DNA from: Lachnospiraceae bacterium
GTDB lineage: Bacteria; Bacillota; Clostridia; Lachnospirales; Lachnospiraceae
Direction of reading: 5' to 3'
Assembly (NCBI GenBank): GCA_021770785.1
Contig: JAETQH010000032.1
Location: 30,004-94,003 of the forward strand
Length of the DNA stretch: 64,000 bases
In this document: piece after piece, positions 1 to 9,758 of the stretch
Numbering within the stretch: the stretch's first letter is position 1
Layout of the letters: the number at the start of each line of letters is the position of its first letter
Notes under the pieces: model-generated
Databases searched by the model: none
What the model was told of the DNA's origin: nothing
What the model saw: only the letters and a program-made list of their open reading frames with translations
Translations under genes and position numbers: made by a program

Positions 1-249
1 TATATATTTTGCAGACAGCAGGCCGAACTGCTCCGTCACCTGCCTGGCATAGCCTAAAAATTCCTCCCCCTCCGGGGTAATCACAATGCCACGGTTAGAG
101 CGCAGAAAAATCTGTAATCCGATTTCCGTCTCTAATTCCTTCATATTTTCCGACAGGCTGGGCTGGGAAAGAAACAGCTGTTTTGCCGCCTCGTTCATGG
201 AACCGCATTCTGCAATAGTCAGTGCATATTTTAACTGCTGCAGTGTCAT
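1..249 (-). CDS. LysR-family transcriptional regulator, N-terminal HTH part (runs off left edge)
   Basis: Minus-strand translation MTLQQLKYALTIAECGSMNEAAKQLFLSQPSLSENMKELETEIGLQIFLRSNRGIVITPEGEEFLGYARQ is a classic LysR wHTH; ATG at 249 overlaps the YitT stop (ATGA). Confidence 0.9.
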   Translation of the reverse strand, partial: MTLQQLKYALTIAECGSMNEAAKQLFLSQPSLSENMKELETEIGLQIFLRSNRGIVITPEGEEFLGYARQVTEQFGLLSAKYI

Positions 250-1133
250 AGTGCCTGCCTCTTTTCTGCGTCTTCTAAATAGCGTTTTTTGCTGGAAAAT
301 CCTCTGCCCGAAACCTCGCTGACACGGTTAATAATAACAAACGCCTCCGGGTCTACTTGATGAATCAGTTTTTCCGTCCTTGCCAGTTCCCTCATGGAAA
401 CCACCGTGAGAAGCATTCGGGTTTCTTTTCCCAGATACCCGGTTTCACTGTTTAAAAGGGTGACGCCCCGGTCAATATCCGTCAAAACGGCGGAACGTAT
501 TTCCTCTATCCGGCTGCTGATCACCTTAATCTGCATTTTCGCTGTCCCTAACATCAGACATTTATCCAGCACCACGCTGTACACAATAATCAGCAAGAGT
601 CCGTATAAAATCTGTTCCCCGGTGCTTTTGAATGCCTGCAATAATAAGATAAGCATATCAAACACATAGATAGACCGGGATACCGGAATTTTAAAATATT
701 TTTTGAGAATCAGCGGCGGAATATCCATCCCCCCGGTGGAGGCACCCATCCGAAGCACCAGTCCCATGGCACCGCCGACGCAAATACCGCCGAACACAGT
801 ACAAAGTATCAAATCCTCCGTTATCCGGTAATCTCCCAGCAACCTTGTGATTATCTCTAATGCGATGGGGTAGCTAAACGTACTGATAATCGTATTTGCC
901 GCAAACTTCCAGCCAAAAACAGCCAGTCCCAACAAAAACATTGCCGCATTAAAAACAAATACAAATACCGACACCGGAAGCTCTGTCACGTGATTGACAA
1001 AGAGCGCAATACCCGTTGTTCCCCCGGTAATCAGCCCGCCGGGCAGGATAAACATTGCAATTCCGAATGCGTACAGGAAGTTTCCCATTATAACCGCTAA
1101 TGTTTCCAATAATCTTTTTAACACCTGATTCAT
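246..1133 (-). CDS. YitT family membrane protein (DUF161/DUF2179)
   Basis: Multi-TM N-terminus and C-terminal DUF2179-like domain (RMLLTVVSMRELARTEKLIHQVDPEAFVIINRVSEVSGRGF). Confidence 0.9.
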   Translation of the reverse strand: MNQVLKRLLETLAVIMGNFLYAFGIAMFILPGGLITGGTTGIALFVNHVTELPVSVFVFVFNAAMFLLGLAVFGWKFAANTIISTFSYPIALEIITRLLGDYRITEDLILCTVFGGICVGGAMGLVLRMGASTGGMDIPPLILKKYFKIPVSRSIYVFDMLILLLQAFKSTGEQILYGLLLIIVYSVVLDKCLMLGTAKMQIKVISSRIEEIRSAVLTDIDRGVTLLNSETGYLGKETRMLLTVVSMRELARTEKLIHQVDPEAFVIINRVSEVSGRGFSSKKRYLEDAEKRQAL

Positions 1134-1201
1134 CTCTTAATCTATTCCTTTTCCTATTTTCTTATCCTGAAACAGCGAAACATGACTATCCAGACAGTAC
1201 A

Positions 1202-1669
1202 CTAGTCCTCGTCCCCGAAATCCTCCACGTCAGCCCTGCGTGCCTTTCTTTTCGTTTTGCTCTCCTTTTCCAGCGCTGTCCGTATCAGGCTGCGGATTGC
1301 CTTATAAATCTCGCGGATAATGCTGAAAATAAAGAACATGACAATAAACCCGATAACACCGAACATAATATCCGCAAATTCCATATTTCCGGTATTGCTG
1401 ACTTTCTGCCCGATTTCAATGGCAAAAGTGATTACGATAATCAGCGTAAAGACATAAATCCACGCCACCACCATCACATGGTCATGGTTGGCCAGCCATT
1501 TAAACAGCGGGTAGATGACAAAAATAAGCGCCATACCAAGGATGCCGATAACCAGAAAATGCAGCTCCTTATCGGTAAAATTGTATTCATACGCATCATT
1601 GAGCGTTAAAAGCTTACTGTGTATCCGGGCAATCAAATCTATGATTCCATATAAAAATTCCTTCATGTT
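1202..1669 (-). CDS. small multi-TM membrane protein, unknown function
   Basis: ORF 1202..1747; likely start at MKEFLYGIIDL; several hydrophobic segments, charged C-terminus. Confidence 0.6.
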   Translation of the reverse strand, partial: NMKEFLYGIIDLIARIHSKLLTLNDAYEYNFTDKELHFLVIGILGMALIFVIYPLFKWLANHDHVMVVAWIYVFTLIIVITFAIEIGQKVSNTGNMEFADIMFGVIGFIVMFFIFSIIREIYKAIRSLIRTALEKESKTKRKARRADVEDFGDED

Positions 1670-1848
1670 TTCCTCCTGTTCTTTTCCGCAGCCACTGCCG
1701 CATTTAGGCAATGGCTGCGTACAATTTCGAAAATAGATTACCACCATTTTCTTTCCGGCACAAGTAAAAATTGTGGTTTAAATGAGATATAAAAAACACT
1801 GTAGCATCTACAGCAAACAGGGAGAGCCCTGCTCTCCCTGTCCGTCTC

Positions 1849-2418
1849 TTAAAACTTCATTCCTGCCATTTCCAAAAAATACTTATGCACCGACACATCC
1901 TCATTTAATTCCGGGTGGAATGCCGTTACCAGCTGCTTTCCCTGCCTTGCAGCCACAATCCTGCCGTTTACCTCCGCAAGAATCTCAGCCCCCTCCATCA
2001 CTTTTTCAATATAAGGGGCACGGATAAAGGTCATGGGAACCTTTCCCAAACCTTTTACTTCTTCTTCCGTATAGAAGCTGCCGAGCTGTCTACCATAGGC
2101 ATTTCTTTTCACCCGGATATTCATGGTGCCGAGGTACGTCTTATCCTCCGCCACTTCCTTTGCCAGAAGAATCAGCCCGGCACAGGTTCCGAACACCGGA
2201 AGCCCGGCATTGATTTTTTCCTGCAAAATCTCAAGCATTCCCTCTTCCCGCAGCAGCTTTCCCATCACCGTGCTCTCTCCGCCGGGAAGAATCAGGGCGT
2301 CAAAGGGCCGGTCTAAATCTTTTTTCTGCCGTATCTCAAAGTGCTCTGCCCCAAGGCGGTCAAGCATATATCCATGCTCCACAAAAGCACCCTGGAGGGC
2401 TAAAATTGCCACTACCAT
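1849..2418 (-). CDS. pdxT: pyridoxal 5'-phosphate synthase glutaminase subunit
   Basis: [48 protein letters not shown] motifs; adjacent to pdxS. Confidence 0.97.
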   Translation of the reverse strand: MVVAILALQGAFVEHGYMLDRLGAEHFEIRQKKDLDRPFDALILPGGESTVMGKLLREEGMLEILQEKINAGLPVFGTCAGLILLAKEVAEDKTYLGTMNIRVKRNAYGRQLGSFYTEEEVKGLGKVPMTFIRAPYIEKVMEGAEILAEVNGRIVAARQGKQLVTAFHPELNEDVSVHKYFLEMAGMKF

Positions 2419-3299
2419 TATTTGCCCCTCTCAGCCATCAGAAGTGCGATTTCCTGCTCATTGATACCTACCATCGCTTCTCCTAAATCGGTGGAAAGCT
2501 CTGCGATTAATTTTGCATCGTTATAGTTGGTCACTGCTTTTACAATGGCTGCCGCACGTTTTGCCGGGTCACCGGATTTAAAGATACCGGAGCCTACAAA
2601 TACGCCCTCCGCTCCAAGCTGCATCATCAGCGCTGCGTCTGCAGGAGTTGCCACGCCTCCTGCTGCAAAGTTGACCACCGGAAGCTTTCCGTTGGTATGT
2701 ACGTACTCCACCAAATCATAAGGCACCTGAAGCTGTTTTGCCGCCTCGAAAAGCTCATCCTTCCGCATGTTCTGGATACGGCGGATTTCGGAATTCATCA
2801 TGCGCATATGACGGACTGCCTGCACCACATCTCCGGTTCCCGGCTCTCCCTTGGTACGAATCATGGACGCTCCCTCTGCAATCCGGCGAAGGGCTTCGCC
2901 TAAATCCTTCGCCCCGCAGACGAAGGGAACCTTAAATTCTGTTTTATTGATATGATATACGTCGTCCGCCGGGGAAAGCACTTCGCTCTCATCAATATAA
3001 TCAATCTCGATTGCCTCTAAAATCTGTGCCTCCACAAAATGTCCGATGCGGCATTTTGCCATAACCGGAATGGAAACCGCCTCCTGGATGCCGCGAATCA
3101 TTTTCGGGTCGCTCATACGGGATACACCGCCTGCCGCCCGGATATCCGCCGGAATACGCTCTAACGCCATAACGGCACAGGCGCCTGCCGCCTCTGCAAT
3201 TTTTGCCTGCTCCGGGGTGGTGACATCCATAATCACACCGCCCTTTAACATCTGTGCTAACTGTTTGTTTAAATCATATCTGTTTTCCTGCATTTCCAT
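2418..3299 (-). CDS. pdxS: pyridoxal 5'-phosphate synthase lyase subunit
   Basis: [90 protein letters not shown]. Confidence 0.98.
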   Translation of the reverse strand: MEMQENRYDLNKQLAQMLKGGVIMDVTTPEQAKIAEAAGACAVMALERIPADIRAAGGVSRMSDPKMIRGIQEAVSIPVMAKCRIGHFVEAQILEAIEIDYIDESEVLSPADDVYHINKTEFKVPFVCGAKDLGEALRRIAEGASMIRTKGEPGTGDVVQAVRHMRMMNSEIRRIQNMRKDELFEAAKQLQVPYDLVEYVHTNGKLPVVNFAAGGVATPADAALMMQLGAEGVFVGSGIFKSGDPAKRAAAIVKAVTNYNDAKLIAELSTDLGEAMVGINEQEIALLMAERGK

Positions 3300-3400
3300 T
3301 TTCCCTTTCCTGCATTTTTTCTTGTTTATAACGCATTATACAGGAAAATGGTATTATCAAAATAACCAGTTTTGCAATTTTTAACCATGCCAGTTAAGTT

Positions 3401-5148
3401 TTATTCATAGACTGTCTGTAAAAGCCTCTTCTCAAACTCATCATGAGTCAGAGGCTTGTCAAACAGATATCCCTGGGCAATATCGCAGTTCATCCCTTTC
3501 ATGTATTCCAGCTCCATCTCCGTCTCAATACCCTCGGAAACAATGGACATATCCAGTTCCTTTGCCATGCGGATAATATTTCCAATGACAACCCGGGAAC
3601 GGTTCTCGTCCACAGCCCCGTTATCTAAAAACGACTTGTCCAATTTTAATGTGTCAAAGCTCATATTCTGTAACATACTTAAAGAGGAATACCCCGTTCC
3701 GAAATCGTCCATGGAAGCAGATATGCCATAGCCATGCAGCTTGTTAATGCTGGAACTTAAATTCCTACTGCCTTCAATATAAGCCGTCTCCGTAAATTCA
3801 ATCTCCAAATGCTGCTTTGGTATACCCCATTTCTCCGCTACACGGTTGATGTACTCCGCCACCGTATCCTCCACAAAATGGTGTTTAGAGAAATTCACCG
3901 ATACCGTAACCACCTCAATTCCCCGCTCTAACCACTCCTTAATATGGCGGCAGACTGTTTCTAATACGTAGAAATCCAGTTTCTGCACCTGTCCGGTTTT
4001 CTCACAAATAGGGATAAATTCTCCCGGAGAAACCACTTTTCCGTCATGGTTCCAGCGTATCAGTGCCTCTGCCCCGGTAATTTTCCGTGTTTTCATGGAA
4101 ACCTTGGGCTGGTAATACACCTCAAATTCCCCCGCCTCTAATGCCGGCTCGATGGCGTGCATAATCAAATCCTCGCGGATTTTCCGTTTACGGATTTTCT
4201 CGTCATAATAGCGCACCGTTTGATTCTGCTCCCGGTTGATTTCATCATAAGTGGTAGACAGCTTTTCCATTATCATCTGGGGCGAAGTATCCGTGCCGTC
4301 CGGCATGTAAATGGCAACTCTGGCGGAAATAAAAACCTTTTTCCCGGTAATGGGCTCCTTGATACAGGAAACCGGAACTGCCTTTAACGCCTTAAGAATC
4401 AGTTCTAACCGTTCCCTGCGGATTACTCCCACAAAGTTATTGCCGCCCACTAGCGCCACTAATTCCTCCGCTGTCGCCATCTCCGCCACCGCGGCACAGT
4501 ATTCCCGCAATGCCGCATCACCCTGACGGAAACCGAACTTCTGGTTAATAAACTTAAAGTTATTGATATTAAAATAAATGGTGCTGTACTCTGCCAGTTT
4601 CCCCTCATTCAGCAGACGCTCCGTAAAATTCAGATAAGCATTGTAATTGGGAATGCCGCTTCTGATGTCAATCATGGAAATTCTGAAATTCTCATCTTTT
4701 ACATAATGCACACAATTTTCAATTCTGTTATAGCCGCAGGCAAAATCCCGGATATCCAACTCCCCAAACCTTTCTTTAAGCCTTCTGCGCCGTTCCTCTA
4801 AGGGCAGCTCCGGCAGATAGGGATTTTCCTCCTCCGGTATCTTCGCATTCGGTTTGCGGTGCTTCTGAAGCCGGAAAAAAAAGAGGGGGCTACAACAAGT
4901 GAAATCGGCTGTCCGCCCCGCAAATCCTCCAAAAATACCTTCGTGTCGTCCCTGTATTCCCTGGCGTTGTGATGACAGGTTTCCAGGCACCGTCCGCAGT
5001 GCAGACATTTTTCATCATCCACATGAATCTGATTCTTTCCGTTTTTTCTCACGGAAATATTCGCGCCTAACACAGGACAACCTGAAATGCACCGGTTGCA
5101 GCCGATACAATTCTCATTCGTATAGATTAATCCCTCATTTAACTTCAT
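3401..5148 (-). pseudogene. 4Fe-4S ferredoxin-type domain + GGDEF + EAL protein, split by a frameshift at a T8 tract and apparently missing its middle domain
   Basis: ORF 4798..5148 encodes CIGCNRCISGCP / CLHCGRCLETCHHNA then SLVVAPSFF; ORF 3401..5008 supplies the GGDEF-like and EAL (EALIRWNHDG...DDFGTGYSSLSML) domains in another frame. Confidence 0.75.
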
Positions 5149-5295
5149 ACCTAATTCCTTCCATCAGTATAAAAACATTCTTCTTCCCCCGCCTGTTTTT
5201 TCCTGTCCTGTCTTTTTAACACACTTTCCCTTTTTAAATAATTATACCCGTTCCTTTTTTTCCTTTCAACAAAATTCTGTTCTTCGCCCCTGCAA

Positions 5296-5341
5296 AAAAA
5301 CGACTGGCATAAGACTATCCTTTCTTATACCAGTCGTTTTT
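5296..5341. terminator. bidirectional-looking hairpin terminator
   Basis: AAAAACGACTGG...CCAGTCGTTTTT inverted repeat with A/T tails, just 3' of the PHP gene. Confidence 0.75.
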
Positions 5342-6122
5342 ACGGTCTTTTTAAAGTAACATCTTCTAATATCTTCAAGCCGAAACGCTCTGCCAGGTCA
5401 GCACATTTCCTGTAGCTTTTAATATCCCTGACCCCGTCTGCCTTGTGGGCGTCTAATCCAAACACCACATCATTGCCAATTTCCCCTGCCAGCTCCCAGA
5501 AACGCTCGTTGGGATAATTTCTGCCGGTCTGCATTCCAAGCACATTGATTTCTAACGGTATCCCCAGTTCCTTCATGGCAAGGCAGAGCCTCCTCATTTC
5601 CCTGTCATATACCCCAGGCTCTCCCTGATAATTGATTAAATCCGGGTGTGCCAGATAGGAATAACTGCCCGTTTTCATTCCCGCAATCACAGAATCCACA
5701 TAGGCGCAGATTCGGCTCTCCTCCTTCGTTGCCGCTCCCGCATAGGGTCCCTTCTCTTCACTGTCCCAAAAGTGCTGTCCCATAATCAGGTAATCACAGC
5801 CGAGGCTTCGTGCCATTTCCATCTGCTTTTCATAAAATTCCGGGATATATTCCGCCTCAAAACCTACGAAAAGCCGGATTTTGTCACGGTATTCCCTCGC
5901 CAGCTGCCGAATGCAGGACACATAGCCTTCCGCCTCCTCCATCCGCATCCGTATCCCGGAAACATAGCCCCCGGAAAAGGGGCAGGGAATATGGTCGGAA
6001 AACCCGAACTTTTTAATCCCCATACCGATTGCCGCCTCCACATATTCCCGCTCTGTGCCGGTGGCATGCTGACATCTTGCGGTATGGGCATGATAATTAT
6101 AAATGACAAACTCTTTTTCCAT
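5340..6122 (-). CDS. PHP-domain phosphatase (histidinol-phosphatase HisJ-like)
   Basis: NYHAHTARCQHATGTEREYVEAAIGMGIKKFGFSDHIP; GQHFWD; HPDLINY; GLDAHKADGV. Confidence 0.85.
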   Translation of the reverse strand: MEKEFVIYNYHAHTARCQHATGTEREYVEAAIGMGIKKFGFSDHIPCPFSGGYVSGIRMRMEEAEGYVSCIRQLAREYRDKIRLFVGFEAEYIPEFYEKQMEMARSLGCDYLIMGQHFWDSEEKGPYAGAATKEESRICAYVDSVIAGMKTGSYSYLAHPDLINYQGEPGVYDREMRRLCLAMKELGIPLEINVLGMQTGRNYPNERFWELAGEIGNDVVFGLDAHKADGVRDIKSYRKCADLAERFGLKILEDVTLKRP

Positions 6123-6126
6123 TTTA

Positions 6127-6894
6127 TTACCGCTTTCTTGCCTTTTGTCTCATTCTTTTCTGTTTCCGGTCTTTTAATACCAGATAACCACGCCCAATCC
6201 CAAGGGAAATCACCAGCAATGCTATTATTATATAGCACACCCCTACTCCAAGGGTTTCGGATCCCATTAGACTTAAGTCAAAACCAAACCATCCGGTGGG
6301 TGCACCAAAATTTAAAAAATTGTAGGGCGCATACTTCGTATCCCAGCGAAGTCCCAGTCCTGCCGCAATCACCACAAACGCCACATACAAAAGGACCGGT
6401 ATCACGGCAAAAATAACATGTAATTTATTAGACTGATAACGGTAATCAAACAGAATAAAATCCAGAATTGCCAGCACAGGTGTAATAAGATGCACGCATA
6501 AGCTGCCGGCCCCATTCTGCAGATACGCATGGACAAACCCGTTTGCGGATGTGGGCGCCAAAATTGTCAGGTAAATAAAAAATGTCAGGGTAATACTGAT
6601 GGTCGCCATATATTTTATAATATACTGCCAGTTTCTTTTATATACACGTTCCCCTTTAGAAAACAAAAGTATCATATCCGTCACAAGAAAAAGCAGAAGC
6701 GCCGCATCAATAAATACATTGGAAAGATTTGCAAAATACGTCCAGGACATCATATTTTTCATAGAACGGTACATGCCGTAAACTGATGCTGTGATTGCCG
6801 CCAGTTTTATTAGGATGCCCAACCACAGTTCCTTTTTCCGGTATACAATGATATCTAAATGTTCCATATTCTTTTCCTCCGTCTTATCCCTCAA
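6127..6894 (-). CDS. multi-TM integral membrane protein (Pr6Pr-like)
   Basis: Several TM segments; TYFANLSNVFIDAALLLFL. Confidence 0.5.
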   Translation of the reverse strand: MRDKTEEKNMEHLDIIVYRKKELWLGILIKLAAITASVYGMYRSMKNMMSWTYFANLSNVFIDAALLLFLVTDMILLFSKGERVYKRNWQYIIKYMATISITLTFFIYLTILAPTSANGFVHAYLQNGAGSLCVHLITPVLAILDFILFDYRYQSNKLHVIFAVIPVLLYVAFVVIAAGLGLRWDTKYAPYNFLNFGAPTGWFGFDLSLMGSETLGVGVCYIIIALLVISLGIGRGYLVLKDRKQKRMRQKARKR

Positions 6895-7399
6895 AGACTT
6901 CCTTTATGCTGTCATAATGCAGAAAAATTCCCTCTTTCGCAAGGCTCTCAATTTCCTCCTTTGACACCAGACGATAGCCTGCGGTTTCTTCCTCCTGCAG
7001 TTTGATGTCCTCTTCCCTAAAATCTCCGGTAAAGCGGTACACATCTACAAAGTAGTTGTCCCCCTCCCCCGGATTCTCTCTCTTATAGGAAAAGACATAG
7101 CCGCCGTCCCAGTCCGACACGTCAAGCCCCGTTTCTTCCTTCACCTCCCTCACTACTGCGTCTTTCGAAGATTCCCCTGCCAGAGCCGCACCGCCAGAAA
7201 CTTCCCACCAGCCCGGTGCCCAGGATTTTGTCATCACCCGTTTCGTAATCAAAAACCTGCCGTCCCCGGCAGCAATGACGCCAAGGACGGTCAGATGGTA
7301 TTCCCCTTCCCTTAAACACCAGTCGTTCCGTTTCATGGTGCGCCCGGTGGGCTGTTTATTTCCGTCATAGATATCCCAAAATTCAATTTTTTCTGACAT
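6884..7399 (-). CDS. NUDIX hydrolase
   Basis: GAALAGESSKDAVVREVKEETGLDVSDWD; likely start MSEKIEFWDIYDGNKQPTGR at 7399, not the longer ORF start. Confidence 0.88.
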   Translation of the reverse strand: MSEKIEFWDIYDGNKQPTGRTMKRNDWCLREGEYHLTVLGVIAAGDGRFLITKRVMTKSWAPGWWEVSGGAALAGESSKDAVVREVKEETGLDVSDWDGGYVFSYKRENPGEGDNYFVDVYRFTGDFREEDIKLQEEETAGYRLVSKEEIESLAKEGIFLHYDSIKEVFEG

Positions 7400-7655
7400 T
7401 TCCCTTCCCCTTTGTCCCTTAATCGTTACTTTTTTCCTGCCAGTGTCCTGCCTCATTGATAAGCAGGCAAGACATTCATGTACCGGCACGAATATGTAAC
7501 CTCCCGTTATTATATCCCACCCCCCGCAAATGCACAATGGTAATTGCGCAAAAAAAATTTTGAAGAAAAGACAACTCTTTTTGAAAAAGTACTGGAAGAA
7601 TAGAGAAAAACATGTAAAATAGTACTTAAGTAAGAACTTTTGGGGGGGAAGTATT

Positions 7656-8753
7656 TTGATTCGCAGAAAATTTGTAAGAACCAGACAATTAAAACCCGGC
7701 ATGAAAATAGACCATGCAGTGGTTGACCGCCTAGGACGCAACCTTGTGGCGCGGGGCGCTGTTTTAGATGAATACGTCATAGATTCTTTGCTTAAGCTTG
7801 GGATCATGAGCGTCTACATTCAGGACGGGGAATATGAGCCGGAAGAAACGGCACCTCCCATCTCTCCCGCCGCCCAGAGAAATATCGAAAAGCTCCACAC
7901 CGACGACCGTGCCAAGGTTACTCTGTCCGACAGTGTACGGAAGCGCGTGGCGGAGGGGATTCAGTTCGTTTACAACAATGCCGAATCAAAAGAATTATCA
8001 GACACCACCGACAGTATCGCAAACGACCTGCTTGCCACCATCGAATCCAACAACGCCATCGCCATTGACATCAGCGCTTTAAAAACCAGCGACGAATACA
8101 CCTTCAAGCACAGCGTGGACGTTGCCACCATTGCCATGATCGTTGCCAAAAAACAGGGGCTTCCCAAGGCGCAAATTCGGGAAATCGGCGTGGCCGGGCT
8201 TCTCCATGACGTGGGAAAAATAAAAATACCCACCGAAATTTTAAATAAACCGGGGCGCTTAGACGACAACGAATTTGCCATTATGAAGCAGCACCCGGTG
8301 TATAGTTATGAGCTGATTAAGGACCGGAATGATTTCGGACCCGCCGTGTCCTTAGGCGTGCTGCAGCACCACGAAAAAATCAACGGCTCCGGCTATCCCA
8401 TGAAAATGCCTGCCGAAAAAATCTGCCCCTATGCAAAAATTTTATCCGTGGCGGACATCTATGACGCACTGGTGACGGAGCGCCCCTACAAAGCCGCTTT
8501 CTCCCAGCGTGACGCCGTGGAAATGATTATGTCCATGACCGCCGAGCTGGACATGAACGCCATGAAAAGCTTCTTAGAAAGTATGATTTTGTACCCGGTG
8601 GACACCATCGTAGAACTCAGCAACGGTGAGAGTGCAAAGGTGGTGAAAAATAATCCCCACTATATCTTAAGGCCTGTGGTGGTGGGACTTACCAGCGGAA
8701 CCGTCTACGATTTAGGCGGGGACTTAAATTGCGCCAATATCATTATCCGGTAG
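7656..8753 (+). CDS. HD-GYP domain protein (putative c-di-GMP phosphodiesterase)
   Basis: HSVDVATIAMIVAKKQGLP, GLLHDVGKIKIPTEILNKPGRL, HHEKINGSGYP, DIYDALVTERPYK; TTG start. Confidence 0.92.
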   Translation: MIRRKFVRTRQLKPGMKIDHAVVDRLGRNLVARGAVLDEYVIDSLLKLGIMSVYIQDGEYEPEETAPPISPAAQRNIEKLHTDDRAKVTLSDSVRKRVAEGIQFVYNNAESKELSDTTDSIANDLLATIESNNAIAIDISALKTSDEYTFKHSVDVATIAMIVAKKQGLPKAQIREIGVAGLLHDVGKIKIPTEILNKPGRLDDNEFAIMKQHPVYSYELIKDRNDFGPAVSLGVLQHHEKINGSGYPMKMPAEKICPYAKILSVADIYDALVTERPYKAAFSQRDAVEMIMSMTAELDMNAMKSFLESMILYPVDTIVELSNGESAKVVKNNPHYILRPVVVGLTSGTVYDLGGDLNCANIIIR

Positions 8754-8792
8754 GCGGACATCCCCAAAGACATCGGACGGAGTTTAAAAAGT

Positions 8793-9659
8793 TTATGCGT
8801 GGGACAATGTGGGGAACATGAAATGTTGTTTTTCAAAGGTGATGAAATCTTCGCCTTTTACAAAAAGAGTGGTGTCCTCTTCCTTTCGTTCGCTGCATTC
8901 GTACCCAGTTAGGTCTGATGGAGTAAATCCCAGAGTAACTTTGTTTATGTCTCTGCTGAATGCTTTTATGGTTTCTTCCAGTACAATTTTGCTCTGAGAA
9001 AATACAGCGTGCAGCAACAATTCGCCGTCTTCTATTTCTGCGATGGCATAGGTATCTGTGGCTTCGTCATGATAGACGTTTTCCTGCATGAATTTTGTTA
9101 CATAGAACATAAATAATCCGCTGTTGTCTGTCATGTCGAACTGCCCTTGAAAGGTACTGGTTCGGATTGCATGTTCTAACCTTTTCCAGTGAGATTTTTC
9201 TTTCATGGGGACCGGTTTCATCGCAGCGTTTCCGGTGGAAGAGACAGCCTTGGAATATTGGTATTCCTTTGCTTTGCGGTAGCCGAATTTTGGATAAAAA
9301 TCAAGGACGCTGTCGTTGGCAAAAAGATAGAAACCATCTGCCTTTTCTCCGTAGTCTTTGTCGATTTCCTGCATAATTTCGCGTATCAAGCCCTGTTTTC
9401 GATAAGGTTCGGCTGTCATTACAGTTCCTAGCTGAATGTAATGTTTTATTGTTCCATTCCAATTCATGGCCATAATGTTGACGGAAACGTTGGCGGCTAC
9501 TTGCCCTTCATGAACGATGGAATAAGGGATATAGTGTTCTCCCCAAAATCCGTTTTTGTACCAGTCCTCGAAATTCAGATCGAAGGTGGTTTCCGCCAAC
9601 CGGTTAAAGCTTTGGCGTAAGGATTCGTTGTCACGGTAATTTTTGATGATTTCGCTCAT
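8793..9659 (-). CDS. GNAT family N-acetyltransferase
   Basis: QLGTVMTAEPYRKQGLIREIMQEIDKDYGEKADGFYLFAND. Confidence 0.8.
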   Translation of the reverse strand: MSEIIKNYRDNESLRQSFNRLAETTFDLNFEDWYKNGFWGEHYIPYSIVHEGQVAANVSVNIMAMNWNGTIKHYIQLGTVMTAEPYRKQGLIREIMQEIDKDYGEKADGFYLFANDSVLDFYPKFGYRKAKEYQYSKAVSSTGNAAMKPVPMKEKSHWKRLEHAIRTSTFQGQFDMTDNSGLFMFYVTKFMQENVYHDEATDTYAIAEIEDGELLLHAVFSQSKIVLEETIKAFSRDINKVTLGFTPSDLTGYECSERKEEDTTLFVKGEDFITFEKQHFMFPTLSHA

Positions 9660-9758
9660 CTGTTTTCTCCTCTCCCGTCAGATCCTCGTTTTTTAATTAT
9701 TTTTCAATTTTCGTGTTCCTACACTTCCCATTGCAGGCGTAACTCCTGCCTGATTTTT

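Noticed and set aside
1100-1609. 169-aa plus-strand ORF
   Set aside because: Antisense to the YitT and membrane-protein genes; low-complexity translation with no family resemblance. Same applies to most other antisense ORFs in the track.
5646-6416. 256-aa plus-strand ORF
   Set aside because: Antisense to the PHP phosphatase and membrane protein, which have clear motifs.
7500-7655. c-di-GMP riboswitch upstream of the HD-GYP gene
   Set aside because: No recognisable GEMM-like conserved core; region is short and AT-rich.
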